DNA of 51,784 nucleotides from an uncultured Muribaculaceae bacterium. Lineage in GTDB: Bacteria > Bacteroidota > Bacteroidia > Bacteroidales > Muribaculaceae. The stretch's first letter is position 1, and the number at the start of each line of letters is the position of its first letter. Made by a program: the position numbers and the translations under genes. The DNA is taken from the NCBI GenBank assembly GCA_948788915.1, contig CAQFOZ010000011.1, forward strand, positions 1 through 51,784. The letters are read 5' to 3'. The notes under the pieces were generated by a model, which saw only the letters and a list, made by a program, of their open reading frames with translations, had not been told where the DNA came from and searched no databases. This document shows positions 16,110 to 26,423 of the stretch, one piece after another.

Positions 16110-17564
16110 ATGGCCATAAAATTATCTTACCTGATAGAGGGAATTGAGCCGTTGGAGGTAATAGGAGATATTGAACGTAATATTTCGGGACTTGAGAGCG
16201 ATTCCCGGAAAGTGATCAAAGATGGGATGTTTGTCGCAGTCCGGGGAGTAAATACGGATGGTCACAAATATATACCGGTAGTTGCAAGCACACATGTGGG
16301 AGCCATAGTGTGCGAGCAGTTCCCATCTACTCTTGAGAATGGAATAACGTATATAAAGGTTGCCGATTCGAGTGTGGCGTTAGGTATACTTGCTTCTACA
16401 TGGTACGGTAATCCGTCATCAAAGTTAAAGCTTGTCGGGGTGACAGGAACTAATGGCAAGACGACGACGGCCACACTTTTATATGAGATGGCGAAGCTTG
16501 AAGGGTATAAGGCCGGACTACTTTCTACCGTATGCAACTATATAATGGACGAGGCTGTTCCAACCACACATACCACGCCGGATCCGCTGACACTTAACGA
16601 GCTGCTTGCCCGTATGGTTGAATGCGGATGTGACTATGCGTTCATGGAGGTTTCCTCACATGCCTCACATCAGCACCGCATAGCCGGTCTGTGTTTTGCG
16701 GGAGCTGTATTCTCCAATCTGACCCGAGATCATCTTGATTATCATGGCACGGTAGAGAATTACATGAATGCCAAGAAGATGTTTTTTGATATGTTGCCAG
16801 CCGGAGCGTTCGCGCTTGTAAACGAAGATGACAAAGCAGGGCGTTATATGGTTCAGAACACCAAGGCAAAGGTTTATACATATTCGTTGCGTGCAGATGC
16901 CGATTTTCGATGCAAAGTTATAGAAACGAGGCTTGACGGCACGCTTCTTTCTCTGAATGGGAGAGATGTGGAGGTTGCGTTTACCGGCAAATTCAATGCA
17001 TACAATCTTACGGCTGTATATGGCGCATCCTGTCTTATCGGATGGGATAAGGAAGAGATTTTAGTGAATATGAGCCGACTGGTGCCTGTGTCAGGACGAT
17101 TCCAGACCATACAGACACCTGATGGAATTACCGCTATTGTGGATTATGCGCATACACCCGATGCTTTGGTCAATGTGCTGGATACAATCAGAGAGATAAT
17201 CGGAGCCGGAGGAGAGATAACCACGGTAGTCGGAGCCGGAGGGAACCGCGATCACGGCAAACGTCCGATGATGGCATCTGAAGCGGCAAGACGTTCGGAT
17301 TTGCTTTTGCTTACCTCAGACAACCCTCGTGATGAAGAGCCAGAAGATATTATTGCAGAGATGAAATCCGGTCTCAGTGCTACAGAACTCAGAAAGACCA
17401 TTTGCATTACTGATCGTCGGGAAGCCATACGTACCGCGATGAAAATGACCAAGCCCGGCAGTGTTGTGCTCGTTGCAGGCAAGGGACACGAAACATATCA
17501 GGAAGTGAAAGGGGTTCGTCATCATTTCGATGACAGAGAGGAAATACGCAAGTGTTTTGAATAA
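16110..17564 (+). CDS. murE: UDP-MurNAc-L-Ala-D-Glu:meso-diaminopimelate ligase
   Basis: MurE adds the third residue of the peptide stem. The 484 residues have the ATP loop GTNGKTTT at 113-120, the EVSSHASHQHR segment at 180-190, and DNPR at 404-407. DNPR marks enzymes that use meso-diaminopimelate rather than lysine, so the cell wall should be of A1-gamma type. Confidence 0.97.
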   Translation: MAIKLSYLIEGIEPLEVIGDIERNISGLESDSRKVIKDGMFVAVRGVNTDGHKYIPVVASTHVGAIVCEQFPSTLENGITYIKVADSSVALGILASTWYGNPSSKLKLVGVTGTNGKTTTATLLYEMAKLEGYKAGLLSTVCNYIMDEAVPTTHTTPDPLTLNELLARMVECGCDYAFMEVSSHASHQHRIAGLCFAGAVFSNLTRDHLDYHGTVENYMNAKKMFFDMLPAGAFALVNEDDKAGRYMVQNTKAKVYTYSLRADADFRCKVIETRLDGTLLSLNGRDVEVAFTGKFNAYNLTAVYGASCLIGWDKEEILVNMSRLVPVSGRFQTIQTPDGITAIVDYAHTPDALVNVLDTIREIIGAGGEITTVVGAGGNRDHGKRPMMASEAARRSDLLLLTSDNPRDEEPEDIIAEMKSGLSATELRKTICITDRREAIRTAMKMTKPGSVVLVAGKGHETYQEVKGVRHHFDDREEIRKCFE

Positions 17565-17577
17565 ATAAACGCGGATT

Positions 17578-18846
17578 ATGATATACGCATTATTACAGTA
17601 TTTTGAAGATTGGGATTTTCCGGGGCATAATTTGATGGGGTACATCACATTCCGTGCGGGAATATCCTTTGCGTTGTCAATGCTTATCGCTCTTGTGTTC
17701 GGACACAAGATAATAGAACGCCTGCAAAGGATGCAGGTAGGAGAGGTTGTAAGGAATCTGGGTCTTGAGGGACAGATGAAGAAGACCGGCACCCCAACAA
17801 TGGGAGGAGTAATTATCATAATGTCGATACTGGTTCCGTTATTGCTTTTCGGCAATCTTTCCAATATCTATATGATACTTATGCTTATAGCGACTATATG
17901 GATGGGTGTCATAGGATTTCTTGATGATTACAGGAAATTGAAATATCATAACAAGGATGGCCTCAAGGGGAAGTATAAAGTTACAGGGCAGGTCGGACTG
18001 GGGCTTATAGTGGGAATTACCATGTGGCTTTCTCCATCCATAGTCATGAGCAAGAATGTTGAGATAGAGTCGCCCGGTTGCGATGAGACAGAGATTGTGG
18101 TGTTGAAAGAGGAGATAAAATCTCCACAGACTACTATTCCGTTTGTAAAAAACAATAACTTCAATTATGAGCAACTTACATCCTGGATCGGCGACAAGGA
18201 GATTTCCACGACATTAGGATGGTTGGTATTTGTGTTTGTGGTAATTTTTGTGGTAACGGCGGTCAGTAACGGAGCCAATCTTACAGACGGTCTTGACGGA
18301 CTATGTGCAGGAACGTCTGCAATAATAGGTATTGCATTGCTTATCATGGCATATTTGGGCGGAAATGTCATATATTCAAGTTATCTGAATATAATGTATA
18401 TACCGGGTTCAGAGGAGCTTGTTGTATATGCCGGAGCATTTATCGGGGCGTTGGTTGGATTTTTATGGTACAATGCATTTCCGGCACAGGTATTTATGGG
18501 AGATACCGGAAGTTTGACATTGGGCGGTATTTTGGCGGTATTTGCCATACTTATACGAAAAGAGCTGTTGATACCGCTGTTGTGTCTTATATTCTTCATA
18601 GAAGACCTTTCGGTAATGATGCAGGTGGGTTATTTCAAATACACAAAGAAGAAATACGGAGAGGGAAGAAGGATATTCAAGATGACGCCTATTCATCATC
18701 ATTTTCAGAAAACGTTGGAGCCCGGTACGAAAGTGTTATGGAATCATCCTGCCCATCCGATTCCTGAGTCAAAGATAGTGACACGATTCTGGATAGTCGG
18801 GATACTTCTTGCCGTTCTGACATTTGTGACATTAAAGATACGATAA
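17578..18846 (+). CDS. mraY: phospho-MurNAc-pentapeptide transferase
   Basis: MraY makes lipid I by moving phospho-MurNAc-pentapeptide onto undecaprenyl phosphate at the inner membrane. The 422 residues are about 60 longer than E. coli MraY. The extra length is mostly a soluble insert at about 158-212 between membrane segments, seen in other Bacteroidota. Motifs present: GTPTMGG at 71-77, FLDDYRK at 114-120, NLTDGLDGL at 234-242 and PIHHHF near 375. Confidence 0.97.
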   Translation: MIYALLQYFEDWDFPGHNLMGYITFRAGISFALSMLIALVFGHKIIERLQRMQVGEVVRNLGLEGQMKKTGTPTMGGVIIIMSILVPLLLFGNLSNIYMILMLIATIWMGVIGFLDDYRKLKYHNKDGLKGKYKVTGQVGLGLIVGITMWLSPSIVMSKNVEIESPGCDETEIVVLKEEIKSPQTTIPFVKNNNFNYEQLTSWIGDKEISTTLGWLVFVFVVIFVVTAVSNGANLTDGLDGLCAGTSAIIGIALLIMAYLGGNVIYSSYLNIMYIPGSEELVVYAGAFIGALVGFLWYNAFPAQVFMGDTGSLTLGGILAVFAILIRKELLIPLLCLIFFIEDLSVMMQVGYFKYTKKKYGEGRRIFKMTPIHHHFQKTLEPGTKVLWNHPAHPIPESKIVTRFWIVGILLAVLTFVTLKIR

Positions 18847-18890
18847 GTAAACAGTTTCTAATAAACTCGTTGTAAGAATAATTTCGAATA

Positions 18891-20237
18891 ATGGAAAAAC
18901 TGGTAGTATTAGGAGGTGGTGAAAGTGGAGTAGGAGCCGCCATACTTGGTAAGGACAAAGGTATGAAAGTGTTGCTTAGTGATGCTGGCACACTGAAGGA
19001 AGAATACAGGGATATGTTGGAGAAAGAGGGTATTGAGTATGAGGAGGGAGGTCATACTCCGGAGAAACTGCTTGATGCCGACATTGTAGTCAAGAGTCCC
19101 GGTATCCCGCCATATGCTCCAATGGTTGAACAGCTTGCCGCCCGAAATATACCTATTCTTTCAGAAATAGAGTTTGCCGGCAGATTCACGGATGCGAAGA
19201 TGGTGTGCATAACAGGGAGTAATGGCAAAACGACAACGACATTACTGACCTATCACATATTAAAGAAGGCAGGATTAAATGTGGGTCTTGCCGGTAATGT
19301 GGGTAAGAGTCTTGCGTTACAGGTTTCGCGCGATCCTCACGATCTGTATGTGATAGAACTTTCAAGTTTCCAGCTTGAGAATATGTATGATTTCAAAGCC
19401 AATATCGCAGTGATAATGAATATAACCCCTGATCATCTTGACCGCTATGATCATAAGATGCAGAATTATATAAACGCCAAGTTCCGGATATTGCAGAATC
19501 AGACAAAGGATGATTATTTTATTTACTGGCAGGATGATCCGGTAATAAAGAAGCAGATACAACACTTGCAGATAGAGGCTATGCAGATGCCGTTCAGTGA
19601 GTTTTTTCAGGAAGACAGCGCAGCGTATGTTGACAATGGAATAGTAAAATTCGTCACACCGACAGAGGTCTGGGAGATACCGCGTGATAAACTGTCCCTG
19701 ACAGGTCTACATAATTTGTATAATTCCATGGCGGCCGGTTTGTCAGCGACATTGCTTGATATAAAAAAGGATAAGATCCGGGAAGCTCTATCGGATTTTG
19801 AAGCTGTAGAGCATCGTCTTGAATATGTTGCAACAGTAGACGGTGTGAGGTATGTGAATGACTCCAAGGCGACTAATGTAAACTCGACATGGTATGCACT
19901 TGAAAGTGTCAATGTCCCGACAGTCCTTATATTGGGTGGTAAAGATAAGGGGAATGACTATACAGAGATAGAGCAACTTGTTTCCGAGAAGGTTAAGGCA
20001 TTAGTGTGCATGGGTAAGGATAATACTAAATTACTTGACTTTTTCAAAGGGAAAGTGGCCACAATAGTCGACACACATTCCATGGAGGATGCAGTCAAAG
20101 CATGTGCGTCACTTGCTGAAAACGGGGACACGGTTCTTCTTTCGCCCTGTTGTGCAAGTTTCGATCTTTTCAGCAGCTATGAAGACCGGGGCAGAAAGTT
20201 TAAAGAGGAGGTACGCAAGCTCAATAAAGAGGCATAA
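18891..20237 (+). CDS. murD: UDP-MurNAc-L-alanine:D-glutamate ligase
   Basis: MurD adds D-glutamate to the stem. The 448 residues carry the N-terminal Rossmann start LVVLGGGESGVGAA, the ATP loop GSNGKTTTT at 109-117, NITPDHLDRY near 180, and NDSKATN near 325. The gap to mraY contains an 18-base match to the outer end of element B (18851-18868). Confidence 0.97.
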   Translation: MEKLVVLGGGESGVGAAILGKDKGMKVLLSDAGTLKEEYRDMLEKEGIEYEEGGHTPEKLLDADIVVKSPGIPPYAPMVEQLAARNIPILSEIEFAGRFTDAKMVCITGSNGKTTTTLLTYHILKKAGLNVGLAGNVGKSLALQVSRDPHDLYVIELSSFQLENMYDFKANIAVIMNITPDHLDRYDHKMQNYINAKFRILQNQTKDDYFIYWQDDPVIKKQIQHLQIEAMQMPFSEFFQEDSAAYVDNGIVKFVTPTEVWEIPRDKLSLTGLHNLYNSMAAGLSATLLDIKKDKIREALSDFEAVEHRLEYVATVDGVRYVNDSKATNVNSTWYALESVNVPTVLILGGKDKGNDYTEIEQLVSEKVKALVCMGKDNTKLLDFFKGKVATIVDTHSMEDAVKACASLAENGDTVLLSPCCASFDLFSSYEDRGRKFKEEVRKLNKEA

Positions 20238-20286
20238 GGGTAAAGATATTCTAAAACAAAAAGCCAAAATAATAAGGAGATAAAGG

Positions 20287-21681
20287 ATGCCGGATATAAA
20301 CGGGAAAATTTCAGGAATAGAGATAAACGAGACAATAGACGGTGTTTCGGCAGGGGCAGTGGAACGTAAACCCAATAAGACGGCAAGAGATAAAATAGTT
20401 GTCAAGCGGTCAGCTCCCGATCCATATATATGGGGAATATACATAATGTTCCTCCTTATCAGCATAGTGGAACTTTTCAGTGCGTCGAGCACCGAGGTAA
20501 CATCGGCGAACGTATATAGTCCTTTAATTCGACATGGAATCTTTCTCGGGCTTGGTTTTGTCATAGTGCTCTGGATCCAGAATACTCATTATATCTATAT
20601 GAGGCGTTTTGCCTGGGTGTTTGCCATGATTTCGTTGCTATTGCTTATTATGGCATCGGTTGCCGGAGTTGATATCAACGGTGCGCAGCGTGCCATCAGT
20701 GTAGCAGGAATGACTATCCAGCCAGCTGAGATAGTAAAACTTGCCGTGGTATTGCTTTTGGCATCTATCTTATCGAAGAATCAGACTCCCGGTGGAGTTA
20801 CGAACCGAGGGGTTGTTCTGTCAGCAGTAGTTGTAATGATATTTGCCGCTCTTCTATGGAAAAATGGTCTGACCAACACCATATTGCTGATGGTAGTCAG
20901 TCTTTGTATGTTTCTAATAGGAGGTATTCAGTTTAAGAAGGTGATATGTGTGTTGGGACTGTATGGGATATGTGCTTCAGCACTGCTTGCCGCGAAATAC
21001 ACGGACTCCACCCCGGATGCGACAGAATTTGATGCGGTACAGAAAACGGAAGTTGTCGATCAGACAAAAGATTCCGGGGTGTTGTCAGGAAAAGGCCGTG
21101 CGGATACGCATAAGGGAAGGATAAGCCGTTTCTTGCATGGGGTGTCACCGGATGATAAAATGGATGACTATAACCGACAGGTAATACTGTCGAAGTTTGC
21201 TCAGGCAAACGGAGGTCTTATGGGGCAAGGTCCCGGCAATTCACGCGAAAGTGCCCGTCTGCCACTTGCGTTCTCTGATTATATTTATTCCATTATTGTT
21301 GAAGATACCGGATTTGTGGGAGGGGCATTTCTTCTTTTACTATATTTGCTGCTTCTCGCCAGAGCGGGTAGACTTGCATATAAATGTTCGAGGGCATTTC
21401 CGGCATTCCTTATCATGGGATGTGCTGTAATGATAGTATTTCAGGCACTTGTCCACATGGCCATCGTTACCGGTCTTTTCCCGGTTTCGGGTCAGCCATT
21501 ACCGTTCATTTCCAAAGGAGGCACATCTGTACTTGTGATGTCTGCCGCCATAGGTATGATGCTTTCGGTAAGCAGATATGCTGTCACATCGGGAAACAAG
21601 AAAGAGATAAAAGCGGAAGGCAAGGCACTGCCGGAAGATATGCAGGCGGCCAACTTCAGTAATTATGAATTGAAAGAATAG
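20287..21681 (+). CDS. ftsW: SEDS glycosyltransferase FtsW
   Basis: FtsW is the septal SEDS peptidoglycan polymerase working with FtsI. The 464 residues begin with a basic cytoplasmic tail (1-40), then about ten membrane segments. SEDS features seen: the stretch with GVDINGAQRAI near 125, the QGPGNSRE periplasmic loop near 315, and GLFPVSGQPLPFISKGGTS near 395. The large soluble loop at about 245-300 is charged. Confidence 0.95.
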   Translation: MPDINGKISGIEINETIDGVSAGAVERKPNKTARDKIVVKRSAPDPYIWGIYIMFLLISIVELFSASSTEVTSANVYSPLIRHGIFLGLGFVIVLWIQNTHYIYMRRFAWVFAMISLLLLIMASVAGVDINGAQRAISVAGMTIQPAEIVKLAVVLLLASILSKNQTPGGVTNRGVVLSAVVVMIFAALLWKNGLTNTILLMVVSLCMFLIGGIQFKKVICVLGLYGICASALLAAKYTDSTPDATEFDAVQKTEVVDQTKDSGVLSGKGRADTHKGRISRFLHGVSPDDKMDDYNRQVILSKFAQANGGLMGQGPGNSRESARLPLAFSDYIYSIIVEDTGFVGGAFLLLLYLLLLARAGRLAYKCSRAFPAFLIMGCAVMIVFQALVHMAIVTGLFPVSGQPLPFISKGGTSVLVMSAAIGMMLSVSRYAVTSGNKKEIKAEGKALPEDMQAANFSNYELKE

Positions 21682-21691
21682 TGCAAAGGAT

Positions 21692-22792
21692 ATGAAAAGA
21701 AAGATATTGATAAGCGGCGGTGGTACAGGAGGGCATATTTTCCCTGCATTGTCAATTGCCAATTGCATAAAGAGAAGGATGGATGCCGATATTCTTTTCG
21801 TTGGAGCAGAGAATCGGATGGAGATGGACCGAGTTCCGGCCGCCGGGTATGATATAAAGGGACTTCCGGTTGCAGGTTTCAACAGGAAGAATCTTTTAAA
21901 AAACATACCTGTGCTTGTAAAACTGGCAAAAAGCATCAGAATGTCGCGTAAAATAGTAAAGGATTTTAAACCGGATATCGCTATCGGTGTCGGTGGCTAT
22001 GCATCCGGGCCCTTACTCAAAGCCGCCCAGCGGGCGGGAGTCCCGACATTGTTACAGGAACAGAACTCATATGCAGGCGTGACAAATAAACTGTTGGCAG
22101 CCAAAGCAAAAAAAATATGTGTTGCATATGATGGGATGGAGCGATTCTTTCCATCTGACAGGATAGTCAAGACGGGGAATCCGGTGCGGAAGGATTTGCT
22201 TGAACGTAAGGGAGATGCAGCAAAATCAAGAGCATTATTCGGTCTTGATTCCGAGAAGCCGACAGTGCTTGTTGTCGGTGGCAGTCTTGGTGCGCTAACA
22301 CTCAATGAAACTTTGGAGCGGGATATCAAAAAACTGGTAGATCAAGGATTGCAGGTGATCTGGCAGACCGGGAAAAACTTTGGTACCAGAGGAGAGGAAG
22401 CATCCAGGAACCTGAAGGGAGTTGTAGTCACACAGTTCATTACAGACATGGGGGCGGCATATTCCGCCGCAACACTTGTAGTGAGTCGTGCCGGAGCCGG
22501 AGCTATCAGTGAACTTGAATTACTTGGGAAGCCGGTAATACTTGTGCCGTCGCCCAATGTGGCCGAAGATCATCAGCGCAAGAATGCGCTTGCACTCTCG
22601 ACGCGGGGAGCTGCGGTGATGGTTCCCGATTCCGAGGCAAGGAATAAACTCTCAGATGAGATCATAGGGCTTGCCACGGATGAAAAGCGGCTTGCCGATA
22701 TGTCAGAAAGAATTAAGGATATGGCTTGTCCGGAGAGTGACGAGCTTATTGTAGACGAGATAGAAAAGATTTTAGGAAGTATGGGCAAATGA
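21692..22792 (+). CDS. murG: lipid II synthase (GlcNAc transferase)
   Basis: MurG transfers GlcNAc to lipid I on the inner leaflet. Its 366 residues show the N-terminal GGGTGGH at 9-15, GVGGYASGP near 107, the QEQNSYAG segment near 124, GGSLGA near 193, and the SRAGAGAISEL motif of the UDP-GlcNAc site near 265. The start is 10 bp after the ftsW stop. Confidence 0.97.
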   Translation: MKRKILISGGGTGGHIFPALSIANCIKRRMDADILFVGAENRMEMDRVPAAGYDIKGLPVAGFNRKNLLKNIPVLVKLAKSIRMSRKIVKDFKPDIAIGVGGYASGPLLKAAQRAGVPTLLQEQNSYAGVTNKLLAAKAKKICVAYDGMERFFPSDRIVKTGNPVRKDLLERKGDAAKSRALFGLDSEKPTVLVVGGSLGALTLNETLERDIKKLVDQGLQVIWQTGKNFGTRGEEASRNLKGVVVTQFITDMGAAYSAATLVVSRAGAGAISELELLGKPVILVPSPNVAEDHQRKNALALSTRGAAVMVPDSEARNKLSDEIIGLATDEKRLADMSERIKDMACPESDELIVDEIEKILGSMGK

Positions 22793-22820
22793 TCCATAAC
22801 TTTCCAGTATAAAAGAGAAT

Positions 22821-24200
22821 ATGCAGAAACTGTATTTTGTAGGGGCAGGAGGAATAGGGATGGCTAACCTTGTGAGATATTTTCTCAAGAAGGGGAGTAA
22901 AGTAGCGGGTTATGACCGCACACCATCAGAATTGACCGATCATCTGATATCGGAGGGGGCACAGCTTGTGTTTGAAGATTCAGAAGATAATATACCAGAA
23001 GCATTTCGTGATGTTGCACACACACTTGTTGTGTACACGCCAGCCGTTCCCGAGAGTAACAGGATTTTAAGTTATTTCCGTAAGAATGGATTTGAGATAG
23101 TGAAGAGGGCCGCGTTGTTGGGAAAGATTACAGCTACAACGGACGCAATCTGTGTTGCCGGCTCTCATGGCAAGACCACAACTTCCTCAATGATTGCCAA
23201 TATAATGATGCAGACACCACATGGGTGTACGGCTTTTTTAGGGGGTATTTTGCGAAATACCGGAAGTAATCTGGTACTTGATGAGCGGTCAAGATTCTCC
23301 GTGATTGAGGCTGACGAATATGATCGTTCATTTCATCATCTTCATCCATATATAGGGGTAGTTACATCAACAGATCCAGATCATCTTGATATTTATGGAG
23401 ATGAAGATCATTATCTTGAGGCATTTTCCATTTTTACCTCTTTGATACGGGAAGGTGGTACGCTTATCACCCATACGGGCCTGAAATATCATCCCATGGT
23501 TGGAAAGGATGTGAAAATAGAAACCTATAGCGCGGGAGAAGGCGGGGATTGGCATACAAGTGATATCAAATACGGTAACGGGACGTTGAGTTTTACTCTT
23601 ATAGGTCCGGACGGGTTAAGAATCGAGGATATAGAACTCGGAGTGCCCGTAGAGATAAATATAGACAATGCGGTGGCCGCCGCTGCCGCCGCATATCATG
23701 CCGGTGCGACAGTTGATGATATAAAAAGGGGATTAAAAAACTTCAAGGGTGCCAAGCGACGTTTTGAAGTATGGCTTGACGGGAAAGAGCCGGGAAACGG
23801 GATCGTGCTAATAGATGATTATGCACATAGTCCCAACGAAGTCAAATCATCCATAGCCTCAGTAAAGAAGTTGTATCCCCGACGTAAGCTGGCAGTAATA
23901 TTCCAGCCACATCTTTATACCCGTACACGTGATTTTGCGGATGATTTTGCCAAGGCATTGTCAACGGCCGATACGGTGATAATGCCGGAAATCTATCCTG
24001 CAAGAGAACTGCCGATACCCGGAATTACATCAAAAACAATACTTGATAAAGTTGAGGGATGTGAAAAAATTTACTGTGAAAGAAAAGATTTGTTGAATCT
24101 GATAAAAAATATTAATTTTGAAATGCTTATGACTCTGGGAGCCGCAGATATTGACAGGCTGCTTCCAGAGATAAAAAAGCTGCTTGAAGACAAGTGTTAG
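22821..24200 (+). CDS. murC: UDP-MurNAc:L-alanine ligase
   Basis: MurC begins the peptide stem. The 459 residues contain GAGGIGMANL near 8, the ATP loop GSHGKTTTS at 114-122, EADEYDRSF near 165 and DDYAHSPNEVK near 335. The order murG-murC-ftsQ is as in other Bacteroidota. Confidence 0.97.
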   Translation: MQKLYFVGAGGIGMANLVRYFLKKGSKVAGYDRTPSELTDHLISEGAQLVFEDSEDNIPEAFRDVAHTLVVYTPAVPESNRILSYFRKNGFEIVKRAALLGKITATTDAICVAGSHGKTTTSSMIANIMMQTPHGCTAFLGGILRNTGSNLVLDERSRFSVIEADEYDRSFHHLHPYIGVVTSTDPDHLDIYGDEDHYLEAFSIFTSLIREGGTLITHTGLKYHPMVGKDVKIETYSAGEGGDWHTSDIKYGNGTLSFTLIGPDGLRIEDIELGVPVEINIDNAVAAAAAAYHAGATVDDIKRGLKNFKGAKRRFEVWLDGKEPGNGIVLIDDYAHSPNEVKSSIASVKKLYPRRKLAVIFQPHLYTRTRDFADDFAKALSTADTVIMPEIYPARELPIPGITSKTILDKVEGCEKIYCERKDLLNLIKNINFEMLMTLGAADIDRLLPEIKKLLEDKC

Positions 24201-24218
24201 CGTATATTTGACCGGACA

Positions 24219-25037
24219 ATGAAAAAGACTATCCTTAAATGGGCACTACTGTTGCTGTTGATGGGGTATACAGCATGGGTTACTGTGTGGGCGCATGATA
24301 TGGCCGCCAAGGATGTCTGTGTGGGTTTTGAGATAGATGTAAATGGGAACAATTCCATGGATTCGATTGTCAGGGCCGGTCTGGAAAAGGAGTTGAAGAA
24401 CTATCCTCAGCGAATAGCCGGCACCCCTGTCATAAAGCTTGATGCCGAAAAGATAGAGAGATATCTTCGTAATATGAATCTTTTCGAGGAGGTTAGCTGT
24501 ATGCTGACATCCGATAACAGATTGTTGGTTCAGGCCACACCGTTGGTTCCCGTGATGCGAGTGTTTACTCAAGACAAGTCGTACTATATAAACAAGACAG
24601 GGAAGTATATTGAGGCGTTACCGGAGTTTTATACCAACGTGCCAGTGGTGCGGGGCGAGTTTACCAAGAGTTTTCCGCCAAAGGATGTTATTCCTATGGT
24701 GAATAAGATAGAAAATGATAAATTCATGAAAGAGGTTACAGGGATGCTTGTAGCCAGGGACCGTAATAATCTGATTATTGTTCCCCGAATACGGGGTCAT
24801 GTCATAAATTTTGGAGATACCACACGTCTTGACGAGAAAGTAGGTATGTTAAAGCTTTTTTACAGGAAAGTTATGCCGGAGAAGGGATGGAATGAATATG
24901 ATACAATCTCTGTAAAATACAGGGGTCAGATCGTTGCGACACGTCGAATAAAGCCGGTTGCGACGGCACCAGTCATAGAAGAGGATATTGATTTGGAGGA
25001 GCATACGTTGCCACAGATAGACGATGTAAACGAATAA
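24219..25037 (+). CDS. ftsQ: cell division protein FtsQ
   Basis: A 272-residue bitopic protein with one membrane segment (about 7-24) and a periplasmic part with POTRA-like and beta regions. Direct sequence signatures of FtsQ are weak. The call rests on topology, length and the strict murC-FtsQ-ftsA position. The family recruits FtsL and later division proteins. Confidence 0.88.
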   Translation: MKKTILKWALLLLLMGYTAWVTVWAHDMAAKDVCVGFEIDVNGNNSMDSIVRAGLEKELKNYPQRIAGTPVIKLDAEKIERYLRNMNLFEEVSCMLTSDNRLLVQATPLVPVMRVFTQDKSYYINKTGKYIEALPEFYTNVPVVRGEFTKSFPPKDVIPMVNKIENDKFMKEVTGMLVARDRNNLIIVPRIRGHVINFGDTTRLDEKVGMLKLFYRKVMPEKGWNEYDTISVKYRGQIVATRRIKPVATAPVIEEDIDLEEHTLPQIDDVNE

Positions 25038-25068
25038 GTAAGGAAACAGACACACTATATAGATAAAT

Positions 25069-26397
25069 ATGGCTGATGAGAAATATGTAGCGGCAGTAGA
25101 AATAAGTAGTTCAAAGGTTCTGGCAGTAGTAGGTAAATATAACTGCATGACCGGCGAGCTTGATGTTATTGCCGCAGAACAGGAGAAAGGACTTGAAAGC
25201 GTAAAATATGGACTGATACGTAATGTAGAGGAGGTTTGGATGCGTATAGCGCGTCTTATACAGCGTCTTGAGAGTAAGCCGGCGGTAGCACCCCGAAAAA
25301 TAACGGGTGTTTTTGTCGGTCTTTCGGGAGTGTCTTTGCGGTCAATAGCAGTTCCGGTCTCAATCAATTTAGGGGATGACATAGAGATAACGGATGAGAT
25401 TCTTGATCGCCTGTTCACGCAGACCCGTACCTCAGCGATTGATTCCTCACTTGAGGTAGTGGATGCGGTGCCCCGGGTCTATAAAGTAGGTCAGCAGGAA
25501 ACGTTATCACCCAAAGGAATAATAGGGAGCAGTATTTCCGCAGAGTTTGATCTGATAGTGTGTCGGAAAGAGATGAAGCGTAATATAATGCGTGTCTTTG
25601 AGGATAAATTGAAGACGCAGCTTAAGATGCGGGGTCTCGTTGTGACGGCACTTGCCACCGGTCAGGTAGTACTGACCGATGAAGAGAAACGCCTTGGATG
25701 TATGCTTGTGGACATGGGGGCGGAGACCACCACTGTGACAATCTACAAGAATGGTCATCTGGTATATTTTGCCACACTTCCGATGGGAGGACGCAATATA
25801 ACACGCGATCTGACATCATTGACATTGCTTGAGGAGAAAGCGGAGGAGATCAAGATAGCCTCCGGCAATGCCATTCCACGGGAGACGGTTACCACCCTAA
25901 ACTATAATGGAGTCAAAGATTCGGATGTATCGAATCTAATAGTTGCCCGTGCAGAAGAGATAGTTGTCAATATACTTAAGCAGATTCGTTATGCGGAGCT
26001 TAAAGAGACGGATCTTCCGGCAGGGATTATTTGCATCGGAGGGGCATCCAAGTTAAACGGGATAATGGATCTGATAGCAGACAAGAGCAGCCTGCCGGTA
26101 CACAGAGGGGCACTTCCGAAATATATTCAGGTACAAGATATGAGAATCAATTCTTCGGAGCTGGTAGAGGCAGTAAGCGTCCTATACGCCGGTGCGACAG
26201 GAGCAGACGAGGCATGTCTTGAAACAATAGATAATAACGAACTGCCAGTTACCGGAGAGGAACCTGAGGATGAAATAATAGAAGAACCACAACCTGAGCC
26301 ACGTGAATTCTGGTTTACAAAGATAATAAGGAGAGGGAAAGACGCTGTTTCCGGAATGTTTGGCGATACAGAGGATGACTCAGAGAGTTTAGAATAA
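25069..26397 (+). CDS. ftsA: cell division protein FtsA
   Basis: FtsA is the actin-like protein that ties FtsZ filaments to the membrane. The 442 residues show the phosphate-binding starts (AAVEISSSKVLAVVG near 5; LVDMGAETTTVTIY near 210) and the C-terminal ATPase motif GIICIGGASKLNGI near 325. The C-terminal helix FWFTKIIRRGKDAVSGMF is amphipathic and basic, as expected of the membrane-targeting sequence, but it is followed by an acidic tail. Confidence 0.96.
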   Translation: MADEKYVAAVEISSSKVLAVVGKYNCMTGELDVIAAEQEKGLESVKYGLIRNVEEVWMRIARLIQRLESKPAVAPRKITGVFVGLSGVSLRSIAVPVSINLGDDIEITDEILDRLFTQTRTSAIDSSLEVVDAVPRVYKVGQQETLSPKGIIGSSISAEFDLIVCRKEMKRNIMRVFEDKLKTQLKMRGLVVTALATGQVVLTDEEKRLGCMLVDMGAETTTVTIYKNGHLVYFATLPMGGRNITRDLTSLTLLEEKAEEIKIASGNAIPRETVTTLNYNGVKDSDVSNLIVARAEEIVVNILKQIRYAELKETDLPAGIICIGGASKLNGIMDLIADKSSLPVHRGALPKYIQVQDMRINSSELVEAVSVLYAGATGADEACLETIDNNELPVTGEEPEDEIIEEPQPEPREFWFTKIIRRGKDAVSGMFGDTEDDSESLE

Positions 26398-26423
26398 ACC
26401 GGATAGGAACAAACATCAAATAT

